Source: Halieaceae bacterium
Lineage (GTDB): Bacteria > Pseudomonadota > Gammaproteobacteria > Pseudomonadales > Halieaceae
DNA: 14,137 nt
Direction of reading: 5' to 3'
Assembly (NCBI GenBank): GCA_011523115.1
Contig: WTHO01000044.1
Coordinates: 1-14,137 of the forward strand
Shown piece after piece: positions 6,691 to 14,137 of the stretch (within the stretch, counting starts at the first letter, position 1; every line of letters begins with the position of its first letter). Under the pieces are notes generated by a model. That model was given only the letters and a program-made list of their open reading frames with translations. It had not been told where the DNA came from and did not search any database. The position numbers and the translations under genes are program-made.

Positions 6691-9630
6691 TCAGTTCAAA
6701 GGTTGCGTTGGCATCGTCGCGTGAAAGTCCTCCACGCTCGTCACCACAGTTGCGCCCTCGATCGAAGCAAAGGGGTCCGCCTGCCAGCGCTCGCCACGCA
6801 CCTGTATCAGAATACGGCTGGGTGAATCGCTCAACACCGTCTCCCGGTAGTATCCACGGAGGTCCTCGAGAGACACGGCCTCTACCGCGGCGATGAGTTC
6901 TGCCCGTGTACCAAAGTCATAGCGCTCGCGGTTCCAATCACCCAAAAAGGGGCCGGCCTCATCCGCCAGATTAGTGGGAGGCTCCGTGAGCTGGGTCAGC
7001 ACGCCGGACTTCAGGTTGGCAAATTGCTCCGCCGTCAGCGCCTCCAGCATTGCCGCGTATTCCTCGCTGAACGCCTCAAATCTCGCCAACATGTCGCTGG
7101 GATTTTTCACGGGCGTCTGGATGTAGAAACCGATCGCAGGGTGATCTTGCAAGGTCGTTGTTAGACCCCCAGCGGCATATCCCAACTGCTCCTCGGTACG
7201 CAGCGTATCAAAGGCGCGATTACGCAGATGGCTGGCCAAAACACGGCCCGCCGCCTCGTTGGCAATGCTCGCCGCCGGCGCAGCGTACAGCAGCATCATC
7301 CCCAGATCCTCGACCGGCACATCGAGATTCCGTACTAGCGTACTCCCGCTCACCGGGGCATAAACCCGCTCGCGAATATATTCCGAGGAGCCGGACCAGG
7401 ACGATGTCAGCGCCTCCCGCAGGGTGTCAGCGAGTTGCAACGCATCGGTCCGGTCATAGTTGCCGAACATGCCAACGCGCACCAATGCAGTATCCAGCAA
7501 CTCGTTGACAACGCCGCTGAAGCGCTCCGGTGTGACTTGAGTTGCCGCTGCCAGTAGAGACGACTCATCGTAAAAACCAGTGCGGGTCAGGCTCGCCAGC
7601 GCCTGCCCCAATTGACTGACAGGCATCTCTCGCTTGCGGTTCTCAAGCCCGCGCACGAAACGGTCTATCGCCTGCTCCAGCGCTTGCTCGCTGGGCTCCA
7701 GCCTCAGACCATTGAGCGCTGCTGTCAGTAGCTCGGGCTGTTTGTCAGTAAAACCTGAGAGGGACAGACGCAATCCCTCGTCCAGGCCGACTCTCAGCCC
7801 CATGCCGGCAATGCCCGCCTCGTCCCTCAGCGCGGTCTGCTCCAAGTTGTATAGATCAACCCACAGCACGAGCATCACCGCAGTCTCCACCGATGCTTGA
7901 CGCAGGGGCGAGTTGAGGTAGACCTGGGTATAACCGCGCGGCAGATCCGCGAATGCCTCGCTTCCTCTGAGCCAAACGCTCAAGCCTTCCTCGTCGACGA
8001 CCAATTCAGGCTGCGACGGCGCGTCAGCCAGCTCAAATTGCTCAGGTAGCAATCGGTTTTGCGCTGGCAATTTCAGCCCATACTGCGCCACCTGAGCCCG
8101 TCGCTCGGAGGGGGTGGGCAGTTTCAGTGGCTCAACGCTGTACTGACCGTCATAAAAACGAAGATTCTCGGAGACGGGTTGAGCCTGATCGATCTCCCAC
8201 AGGTGGAGGCGCTCCGGTACTAACTGCGCCAGTACGGCATCGACTGCTTGCTTATCGAAGCCAGTGAACCGATAGGGAGCCTCTATCGCATACCGCGCGG
8301 GGTAAGTTTGCATCGCGCGGGTCAACTCGTGGGCGTAGGTGAACTCATCCATTTTCTCGAGAAACTGAAACCGGTTTGCCAGTGAGGTGCCAAACTCCTC
8401 GGCATAGCGATCGTCGATACCCTGCTCGCGCAATATGTCGACATAACCAAGTAGCATCGTGGTAATCGCGTCCCGATGGCCAAGACCTTCAGGGGTCAAC
8501 TGCACAGAAAAAGTGAACAGCCCGTAATTGCCGTAACGCGCCGGGTCGGCGCTGACCACCAAAGAGCTGGCCCATCCCAATTCGCGCAGCCTGACCGCGG
8601 GCGTGTCGGGCATTTCAGAAGCCAGAATGTAGGCCAGGTATTCACTGGGCTTGGTGTCGTACAAATGACTGTTGTCATCGATAATGAAATCGAGCCGCAA
8701 CTCGCGAGTATCATCCTGCGGCCGGTATCGGACGCGCTTGGCTCCCGCAACGGAGAAGTCGAGCTCAGCAGTTGTCCTCGGCCGGTCGACCTGCTTGTTG
8801 GGTATCTCGCCAAAGTGCTTCTCGGCCAGCTGACGCAACTCTGCCAACGGCAGGTTGCCGACAAGCGAGGCCTTCATCAAGTTGGCGCTGTAGTGTTGCT
8901 CGAAAAACGCCACAGTAGCGTCGTGCAAACCACCATCAGTTTTATCGGCCAGCGACTCGAGGTTGCCAATCTGAAATCGGTTGGCCGGATGATCGCCGAG
9001 GAGCTTTCTCGACAACCGGTAGGTGATGCGGAAATCCTGCTCCCGGCGCATGGACCACTCTGCGTTCACCGCGTTCTTTTCTTTGTCGATATAAGTCGGA
9101 TCCAGGAGCGGATCGGTAAAAAAACTTGAAAAACGATCTAACGCCTCGGGGAACGCCTCGTTCTCAACCCGCATCATATAATTAGTAATATCCAGCCCAG
9201 TGTAGGCGTTGGTCATGCCACCGTGCTCTGCTGTATAAGCCATGAATCCGTCGGGCTCGGGGTACTGGGAAGAACCCATAAACAACATGTGCTCAAGGTA
9301 ATGAGCCATACCGGGGTAGGCCTCGGGATCAGACGCCGCACCCAAGCCAACGCTCAATGCTGCGGCGGATTTCTCTGCGGAAGCGTCAGACACCAGCATC
9401 ACCTCGATGCCGTTATCCAAGGTGATCAGATCGTAGTGACGACTGTCATTCGGGCTCACAACCACCGCAGCTTGGGCGTCGACTGTCGCGTCGCTGCTCG
9501 AGGGCGGTTGACCGCAACCGACCAAAAGCGCAGCAAGTAACGCACCGAACCATCTCCTGAGCTGAGCCTGTTCGGCACCGGGAGACGTTGAGCCCGAGAC
9601 ATCGACCGGGTCTATCATAGACTGCATCAT
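6691..9630 (-). CDS. Pitrilysin/insulinase-type M16 metalloprotease, predicted lipoprotein
   Basis: This is a 979-residue zinc endopeptidase of family M16A, the type of E. coli protease III (962 residues), with four tandem homologous domains forming a chamber that degrades peptides. The inverted zinc motif HYLEH (110-114) gives ligands H110 and H114 and catalytic E113. E191 (NAEW) is the third ligand, 77 residues after H114 as in the family. RTEEQLGY (811-818) matches the conserved C-terminal Arg/Tyr substrate motif of insulinases. The N-terminus has a hydrophobic stretch ending in the lipobox LVGC (C39). The +2 residue is Gly, which suggests an outer-membrane lipoprotein facing the periplasm. 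The charged region before the hydrophobic core is unusually long (about 24 residues), so the true start may differ, though I found no better in-frame start. The 21-base gap from perM and 32-base gap to lldD suggest an operon. Its substrates are unknown. Confidence 0.93.
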   Translation of the reverse strand: MMQSMIDPVDVSGSTSPGAEQAQLRRWFGALLAALLVGCGQPPSSSDATVDAQAAVVVSPNDSRHYDLITLDNGIEVMLVSDASAEKSAAALSVGLGAASDPEAYPGMAHYLEHMLFMGSSQYPEPDGFMAYTAEHGGMTNAYTGLDITNYMMRVENEAFPEALDRFSSFFTDPLLDPTYIDKEKNAVNAEWSMRREQDFRITYRLSRKLLGDHPANRFQIGNLESLADKTDGGLHDATVAFFEQHYSANLMKASLVGNLPLAELRQLAEKHFGEIPNKQVDRPRTTAELDFSVAGAKRVRYRPQDDTRELRLDFIIDDNSHLYDTKPSEYLAYILASEMPDTPAVRLRELGWASSLVVSADPARYGNYGLFTFSVQLTPEGLGHRDAITTMLLGYVDILREQGIDDRYAEEFGTSLANRFQFLEKMDEFTYAHELTRAMQTYPARYAIEAPYRFTGFDKQAVDAVLAQLVPERLHLWEIDQAQPVSENLRFYDGQYSVEPLKLPTPSERRAQVAQYGLKLPAQNRLLPEQFELADAPSQPELVVDEEGLSVWLRGSEAFADLPRGYTQVYLNSPLRQASVETAVMLVLWVDLYNLEQTALRDEAGIAGMGLRVGLDEGLRLSLSGFTDKQPELLTAALNGLRLEPSEQALEQAIDRFVRGLENRKREMPVSQLGQALASLTRTGFYDESSLLAAATQVTPERFSGVVNELLDTALVRVGMFGNYDRTDALQLADTLREALTSSWSGSSEYIRERVYAPVSGSTLVRNLDVPVEDLGMMLLYAAPAASIANEAAGRVLASHLRNRAFDTLRTEEQLGYAAGGLTTTLQDHPAIGFYIQTPVKNPSDMLARFEAFSEEYAAMLEALTAEQFANLKSGVLTQLTEPPTNLADEAGPFLGDWNRERYDFGTRAELIAAVEAVSLEDLRGYYRETVLSDSPSRILIQVRGERWQADPFASIEGATVVTSVEDFHATMPTQPLN

Positions 9631-9651
9631 CAGTTACTCACTTTCGCTTTT

Positions 9652-10716
9652 TCAAACGCTGGGTAATGCCTCGCGAGACGGCCAGGCAGAGAGAATGGCG
9701 TTGACCAATGTGGCCAGCGGAATGGCAAAGAAGACTCCCCACAAACCCCACAGTCCGCCAAAGAACAGTACGGCAATCACGATCGCAACAGGATGAAGGT
9801 TTACCGCCTCAGAGAACAGCAGCGGTACCAACACGTTGCCATCGAGCACCTGAATGACCGCATAGGCGCCAAACACCCACAAAAAGTCGGGCGTTACGCC
9901 AAATTGCGCGTAGGCGACCACCACCACGGGGATTGTCACCAAAGTGGCACCGATATAAGGCACGATCACTGAGAACCCCACCAACAGTCCCAGCAGCGCC
10001 GCATAGTTCAGCGAGAACACCGCAAACACCACATAAGAGGCGCCGCCAATGATCAGGATTTCAATTCCCTTGCCGCGGGCATAATTGGCGAACTGCAGGT
10101 TCAATTCGCTCCATATGCGGTCCAGTAGTGGCCGGCGCTCAGGCAGGAAACCTGAAAACCAGCCGATCAGCTGATCTCGGTCTTTCAGGAAAAAAAACAC
10201 CATCAGGGGGATCAATATCAGATAGACAAGAAGCGCGAGCATGCTGGGTATCGAGCTGAGCCCCTTGGTCACGAGCATCTGGCCGATAGAGGTCATCTCG
10301 GCTTGAATCACGGACGTCAACTCGTTCACTTGTTGCTGCGTAAAAAAGACTGGGTATTCCTCTGGAAGCGTCACCAACACCTTGCGGCCCGCCTCGATCA
10401 TGGCTGGTGCCTCGCGCACCAGTGCCACCAACTGCCGCCATACCAGCGGCGCCAGCCCAAACAGCACAGCAATAAAACCGCCGAAAAAAAGTAGCGTCGA
10501 GATCGCCACACTGACCTCCGCCGGAAGCCCCCGAAGACGCATGAAATTGGCCACACCCTGCATGAGATAGGCGAGAATGACGGCAACAAAGACTGGCGCC
10601 AGAATATCCCCGAACGCGAGCGTCACGCCAAAGGCAGAAATTAAGAGCACCAGTAACACCACAGCCTCTTCCTCGCTGAGGTAGCGTCGGTACCATTTCG
10701 TCAGCACTTCTTTCAC
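9652..10716 (-). CDS. perM: PerM-like AI-2E family (UPF0118) inner-membrane transporter
   Basis: This 354-residue polytopic membrane protein belongs to the AI-2E/UPF0118 exporter family and closely resembles E. coli PerM in length and motifs. WYRRYLS opens the protein, followed by LAPVFVAVILAYL, LIPLMVFFFLKDRDQ, GFSVIVPYIGA, LFSEAVNLHPVAI and GGLWGLWGVFFAIPLATL. Hydrophobic segments fall at about 18-35, 38-57, 69-91, 156-178, 220-247, 248-270, 279-299 and 307-345, with a long extramembrane region at about 92-155. The family name comes from TqsA; PerM's substrate is not established, so autoinducer export should not be assumed. The start codon is GTG, 19 bases after the tusA stop, with a GGAG about 11 bases upstream. 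It is the second gene of the tusA-perM-M16-lldD run. In E. coli perM is next to bepA; here only tusA separates them. Confidence 0.93.
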   Translation of the reverse strand: MKEVLTKWYRRYLSEEEAVVLLVLLISAFGVTLAFGDILAPVFVAVILAYLMQGVANFMRLRGLPAEVSVAISTLLFFGGFIAVLFGLAPLVWRQLVALVREAPAMIEAGRKVLVTLPEEYPVFFTQQQVNELTSVIQAEMTSIGQMLVTKGLSSIPSMLALLVYLILIPLMVFFFLKDRDQLIGWFSGFLPERRPLLDRIWSELNLQFANYARGKGIEILIIGGASYVVFAVFSLNYAALLGLLVGFSVIVPYIGATLVTIPVVVVAYAQFGVTPDFLWVFGAYAVIQVLDGNVLVPLLFSEAVNLHPVAIVIAVLFFGGLWGLWGVFFAIPLATLVNAILSAWPSREALPSV

Positions 10717-10735
10717 GTATGGGGCGCTCCCGGTT

Positions 10736-10972
10736 TCAGGCCTTGGTAATCGTCAGTTGCAACTCGTCCCCGGAGCGCTCACAACGTACAGTGTGTCCCG
10801 CCAATCGCGCGAAACTCTCGAAATCCCGCTCAGAGCCGGCATCCGTCGATAACACGACCAAAACACCGCCCGAGGGCACGTCACGAAGTGCCCGTTTGGC
10901 CATTAACAGTGGCATAGGGCATGACTCGCCCCGAGCGTCCACTGAAGCGGGCGAAGGAGGATCATCGGACAT
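10736..10972 (-). CDS. TusA/SirA-family sulfur carrier protein
   Basis: This 78-residue protein carries the TusA signature VDARGESCPMPLLMAKRAL (11-29). C18 of the CPMP motif is the cysteine that takes up a persulfide. The rest shows the family's two-layer alpha/beta pattern, with STDAGSERDFESFARLAGH (42-60) as the second conserved block. TusA-like proteins relay sulfur from cysteine desulfurases for tRNA thiolation, molybdenum-cofactor work or sulfur oxidation. This copy is probably orthologous to Pseudomonas aeruginosa PA1006, which sits in the same neighbourhood and, as I recall, affects molybdenum homeostasis and nitrate respiration. The orthology is inferred from context and sequence character, so I leave the symbol blank. 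The ATG has a weak ribosome binding site; a TATACT box about 30 bases upstream (11007-11002) could be its -10 element. It is probably the first gene of the leftward unit. Confidence 0.92.
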   Translation of the reverse strand: MSDDPPSPASVDARGESCPMPLLMAKRALRDVPSGGVLVVLSTDAGSERDFESFARLAGHTVRCERSGDELQLTITKA

Positions 10973-11097
10973 GGTTTCGAACCCGATTATTGCGGAGCAG
11001 GAGTATATCGCTTATTCGCCTTGGGATTGGGGAGAGAGCCAATTTTCACAGCAACCGCTGACTCGTGGAGTGACGCCAAGTAGGCTAGAGTGCCGCC
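10973..11097. promoter_or_regulatory. Divergent promoter region between tusA and bepA
   Basis: This 125-base gap must serve both the leftward tusA unit and the rightward bepA. Leftward, TATACT (11007-11002, minus strand) is a good -10 match but has no clear -35. Rightward, CTGACT (11058-11063), a 17-base spacer and TAGGCT (11081-11086) form a mediocre pair that would give a leader of only about five bases before the bepA ATG. I see no palindromic operator here. Confidence 0.35.
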
Positions 11098-12567
11098 ATG
11101 CTCAGACGGTTTCTGATTCATCCGCCATGCAGGCTCCTTTTGCTGGTCTGCATCATCGCTGCGCCTCATACGCCGATGGCGGTCACCGAGGGCCTCAAGA
11201 TACCTAATCTGGGTGAATCCAGCACCAGCCTGTTCTCCGCTGACTATGAATATCAGCTGGGGCGGATGTGGCTCAGAAGCTTCCGTGGGCAGGCCCCCAT
11301 CAAAAATGACCCCTTGCTTTACAGTTACCTGGAAGGCCTGGTGTTTGAGCTGGTGCAACATAGCGAGCTTCAGGACAGACGGATTGAACTCGTTATCGTT
11401 GACAATCCCACTATCAACGCCTTTGCCGTACCCGGTGGCGTCATTGGTGTCCACAGCGGGCTCTTCCAATATGCGATGACAGAGGATGAATTCGCCACCG
11501 TCATGGCGCATGAAATTGCGCACCTCAGCCAGAGGCACTTCTCTCGACGGATGGAAATGGCGCAGGAGCAGGGGCCGATGCAGATCGCAGGGCTGCTGGC
11601 CGGCATTCTTCTGGCGGCTACGGTGGGCACCGATGCGGGCATGGCTGCCATGACCACTGCTCAGGGTTTGACTCAGGATGCCCAGCTCCGATACAGCCGC
11701 GCCAATGAAGCAGAGGCCGACCGGGTGGGACTGAGAACGCTCTATAACGCAGGCATGGACCCCTACGCTGCGCCACAGATGTTCGAGCGCATGTATGCGG
11801 CCACCCGCTACAGCCAGACGGATCGAGTGCCCGAATTCCTGCGCACACACCCCCTGTCGGAGAAACGCATTGCCGATACGCGAACCCGCGCCATGCAGTA
11901 CCCGAGACGCATCCGATCCGTCAGCCTCGACTATCAGCTCATGCGCGCTCGAGTAGCAGTTCAAGCCATGCGGACGCCAGAGGAGGCAGTGTCGATGTTC
12001 CGCTCCGCACTGGAGGGCGAATCCATCTCCGATGCAGCCACCACCTACGGTCTGGTGCTGGCGCTAACCGCCGCAGGCCGGGCTGATGAAGCGGCACTGG
12101 CGCTGGACAGTATCTGGTCCGACGACCGCAATCGGATCGAATACGTTATCGCCGGCGCCGAAATCGATCTGGCGCGTGGCGACGCTGCGAGGGCTGTCAG
12201 CACCCTCGAGCGGCGCTTGACACTATCGCCAGGAAATCACCCACTGACGATGTCCTATGCCAGCGCGCTGCAGCAGGCAGGCTCGCCGCATTTGGCGGAG
12301 GCAGTGTTGCTGGAGCAATCTCGCCTGGTCACCACCGATCCGGGACTGTGGTACCTGCTGGCAGAAGTGCAAGGACTGGCGGGTAACATCGTCGGATTGC
12401 ATCGCTCGCGCGCGGAATACTTCATCCTGGTGAATGCGCTCGATTCAGCGGAGCGACAGCTCTCTTATGCACAGAACTTTGTCGGAAACGACTTCGCTAC
12501 CTCGTCGCTGATTAACGAGCGATTGCGTGACATCCAAGACATGCGGGACGAGTTGGACCGAGGTTAG
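11098..12567 (+). CDS. bepA: BepA-like periplasmic M48 metalloprotease with TPR domain
   Basis: BepA (YfgC) is a periplasmic zinc protease and chaperone that helps assemble or degrade the LptD lipopolysaccharide translocon at the outer membrane. This 489-residue protein (487 in E. coli) has an N-terminal signal sequence with hydrophobic core [11 protein letters not shown] (13-23) and likely cleavage near residue 28. The M48 active site is HEIAH (138-142) with zinc ligands H138 and H142 and catalytic E139; E204 in the EAEAD motif (204-208) is the third ligand. H251 in the [11 protein letters not shown] block corresponds to the E. coli switch histidine (H246) that keeps BepA latent. The segment at about 285-489 is alanine-rich and helical, consistent with tetratricopeptide repeats. 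It is the only plus-strand gene, divergent from tusA and convergent with nadA, whose stop it overlaps by three bases. The ATG at 11098 is supported by the signal peptide. Confidence 0.93.
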   Translation: MLRRFLIHPPCRLLLLVCIIAAPHTPMAVTEGLKIPNLGESSTSLFSADYEYQLGRMWLRSFRGQAPIKNDPLLYSYLEGLVFELVQHSELQDRRIELVIVDNPTINAFAVPGGVIGVHSGLFQYAMTEDEFATVMAHEIAHLSQRHFSRRMEMAQEQGPMQIAGLLAGILLAATVGTDAGMAAMTTAQGLTQDAQLRYSRANEAEADRVGLRTLYNAGMDPYAAPQMFERMYAATRYSQTDRVPEFLRTHPLSEKRIADTRTRAMQYPRRIRSVSLDYQLMRARVAVQAMRTPEEAVSMFRSALEGESISDAATTYGLVLALTAAGRADEAALALDSIWSDDRNRIEYVIAGAEIDLARGDAARAVSTLERRLTLSPGNHPLTMSYASALQQAGSPHLAEAVLLEQSRLVTTDPGLWYLLAEVQGLAGNIVGLHRSRAEYFILVNALDSAERQLSYAQNFVGNDFATSSLINERLRDIQDMRDELDRG

Positions 12568-13619
12568 GGGTTCAGCGTTTCAGCGAACGCCAGCATGCGC
12601 TCCAGAGGCCGCATGGCCCGTTGAGCCAGGTCAGGCGCTATGTGGACCTCATTGTCGGGCTGGTCAAATACCGCGGCCATCGCCTCGAGATCATTCATCG
12701 CCATCCAAGGGCAATTAGCGCAGCTACGACAGGTCGCACCCTGGCCTGCGGTCGGCGCAATAATAAACTGCTTGTCAGGCGCCGCCTGCTCTAACTTGTA
12801 AAAGATGCCCTGATCGGTAGCAACGATAAAGGTCTGCTGTGGCATCTCCTTGGCTGCACGAATAATCTGCGTTGTCGAGCCGACGTGATCTGCCAGCTCG
12901 ATCACGCTAGCCGGAGACTCGGGATGCACGAGCACCGCAGCATCGGGATGAACATGCTTCAGATCCAAAATACCCCGTGCCTTGAATTCCTCGTGCACGA
13001 TGCATGCACCATCCCACAGCAAGATATCGGCCCCCGACTCACGCTGCACGTAATCGCCGAGATGCCGATCAGGCGCCCAAATGATCGCCTTATCCTGCGC
13101 GGCCAAATGCTCAGCAACATCGAGCGCAATGCTGGAAGTCACCACCCAGTCGGCGCGCGCCTTGACCGCCGCAGAGGTGTTGGCATACACCACCACCTCT
13201 CGCTCAGGGTGAGCATCACAGAAAGCCGAGAATTCATCGATCGGGCAACCCTCGTCCAACGAGCAGGTTGCCTCGAGAGTAGGCATCAACACGCGCTTGT
13301 CAGGAGTCAGGATCTTGGCCGTCTCGCCCATAAACCGGACCCCTGCAACAATTAACGTCTCGGCGGGATGGTCCCTACCAAACCGGGCCATCTCCAGAGA
13401 GTCTGAAACGCACCCCCCAGTGGCCTCCGCCAGTGCCTGTATCTCAGGTGCCGTGTAGTAATGGGCCACAATGACGGCATTGTTGGCGTGCAGGTGCCCC
13501 CGAATCGTGCTCTCCAGCGCTTCCCTGCGAGCCGCTGTCAGCGCGGGACTGGGTCGGCTCTCCAGGTGCGACTGCACCTGAGCGCGAATCTGTTCGAGTT
13601 TTTCCTGAGCTATCGACAT
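12564..13619 (-). CDS. nadA: Quinolinate synthase A
   Basis: NadA condenses iminoaspartate (from NadB) with dihydroxyacetone phosphate to make quinolinate, the precursor of the NAD pyridine ring, in the cytoplasm. It uses an oxygen-sensitive [4Fe-4S] cluster. The likely cluster cysteines are C119 (EATCSL), C206 (GACIVHE) and C303, matching E. coli C113, C200 and C297 with a constant offset of six. C297, C300 and C303 form the CxxCxxC motif (CRSCANC). [14 protein letters not shown] (51-64) and SDSLEMARF (72-80) are substrate-site blocks typical of the family. At 351 residues it is full length (347 in E. coli). The ATG has no strong ribosome binding site. A TATGCT box at 13658-13653 on the minus strand could be a -10 element in the 60-base gap to the upstream crotonase gene. 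The nadB gene is not in the window. Confidence 0.97.
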   Translation of the reverse strand: MSIAQEKLEQIRAQVQSHLESRPSPALTAARREALESTIRGHLHANNAVIVAHYYTAPEIQALAEATGGCVSDSLEMARFGRDHPAETLIVAGVRFMGETAKILTPDKRVLMPTLEATCSLDEGCPIDEFSAFCDAHPEREVVVYANTSAAVKARADWVVTSSIALDVAEHLAAQDKAIIWAPDRHLGDYVQRESGADILLWDGACIVHEEFKARGILDLKHVHPDAAVLVHPESPASVIELADHVGSTTQIIRAAKEMPQQTFIVATDQGIFYKLEQAAPDKQFIIAPTAGQGATCRSCANCPWMAMNDLEAMAAVFDQPDNEVHIAPDLAQRAMRPLERMLAFAETLNP

Positions 13620-13679
13620 AACAACGGGAGCACATCCATTCGGGATAACCCTAGCATAGTCACAGCGCGTCTTTCCGGA

Positions 13680-14137
13680 TCACCGATTCTGAAAAACGGG
13701 TGCCCTTTTCTCTCGCTGCGCGGTGATACCTTCCTGCACATCGGCAGAGTCACTGCAGGCTTTAGCGAGCGCGTCAGCCTGTTCTCGATTCAAATTGCCG
13801 CCCTCGAGCTGCCGAATAATCTCCAGCATATTCGTCACCGCCATCGGCGCGAGTTTGATCAATGATTCGGCGTAGCGCTGGGCCGCCGCATGAAGCGAGT
13901 CGGTCGGATACACCGCATCGACAATACCCAGCGCGAGCATTTGTTCCGCAGAGAATGTCTCCGCCGCCACCAGTAGCCGCCTTGCCATTGAGGGCCCCAG
14001 ACGCCGCGTAATGCGCTCGATACCCTCCACCGGATAGCACAAGCCAATCGCCGCGGCCGGAATGCGCAACACGATATCTTCACGCGCGAGGCGAAAGTCA
14101 CAGCTGAGCGCCAGCTCAGCGCCGCCGCCAAAGACGT
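13680..14137 (-). CDS. Crotonase-family (enoyl-CoA hydratase/isomerase) protein, C-terminal part
   Basis: The right edge cuts off the N-terminal part; 152 codons remain, read in one frame to a TGA. The visible part starts in the conserved GGGAELALSCDFRLA block of the crotonase fold, which contributes an oxyanion-hole glycine and the glutamate equivalent to Glu144 of rat enoyl-CoA hydratase. The second catalytic glutamate (rat Glu164, in PEILLG) is replaced: the aligned stretch reads IPAAAIGL. The C-terminal GPSMARRLLVAAETFSAEQMLALGIVDAVYP block is typical of the family. Members with only one glutamate include isomerases, thioesterases and other CoA-ester enzymes, so I would not call it a hydratase. 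An in-frame GTG at 14072 is a possible start, but it falls inside the fold and the frame stays open to the window edge. It lies 60 bases upstream of nadA in the same direction; a functional link is not evident. Confidence 0.87.
   Translation of the reverse strand, partial: VFGGGAELALSCDFRLAREDIVLRIPAAAIGLCYPVEGIERITRRLGPSMARRLLVAAETFSAEQMLALGIVDAVYPTDSLHAAAQRYAESLIKLAPMAVTNMLEIIRQLEGGNLNREQADALAKACSDSADVQEGITAQREKRAPVFQNR

Noticed and set aside
10987..11964. A 325-codon open frame on the minus strand opposite bepA
   Set aside because: It lies antisense to the conserved M48 domain of bepA and its translation shows no recognisable motif.
1..14137. A defence island, prophage, transposon or biosynthetic cluster
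   Set aside because: No integrase, transposase, toxin-antitoxin pair, restriction enzyme or synthase is visible; all genes belong to core metabolism or envelope families.

Overview
The window reads as an ordinary chromosomal segment of a GC-rich, free-living gammaproteobacterium. The nadA, bepA, tusA and perM neighbours, a two-lipoyl AceF with the DHRxxNG active site known from Pseudomonas and Azotobacter, and a homodimeric-type AceE all point that way. A marine lineage such as the Cellvibrionales/Halieaceae is my guess, from general appearance only. All genes lie on the minus strand except bepA. I see no transposase, integrase, phage gene, tRNA, rRNA or CRISPR array.

From left to right: (1) 1-653, a MobA/MocA-like nucleotidyltransferase cut by the left edge. 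(2) 769-5139, aceE-aceF, encoding E1 and E2 of pyruvate dehydrogenase; the E3 gene (lpd) does not follow. (3) 5140-5509, a 370-base gap that is the most interesting noncoding stretch. It holds two near-identical 17-base palindromes whose centres are 73 bases apart, a candidate aceE promoter, a weak hairpin with a T-run, and an 18-base direct repeat. (4) 5510-10972, a tight run transcribed leftward as tusA, perM, a pitrilysin/insulinase-type M16 lipoprotein protease, and an FMN-dependent L-lactate dehydrogenase-like gene (lldD), with gaps of only 19-32 bases. (5) 10973-11097, a divergent intergenic region. (6) 11098-12567, bepA on the plus strand, whose stop overlaps the stop of the convergent nadA (12564-13619). 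(7) 13680-14137, the C-terminal part of a crotonase-family gene cut by the right edge.

Functionally, lldD would produce pyruvate that AceE/AceF turn into acetyl-CoA, so this is a plausible carbon-entry neighbourhood. bepA, the M16 lipoprotein and perM are envelope proteins. tusA and the MobA-like gene may both touch molybdenum-cofactor or sulfur-transfer chemistry, but they are not adjacent. I did not find a convincing undescribed system. The best lead is the paired operator-like palindromes upstream of aceE, whose regulator I cannot name.
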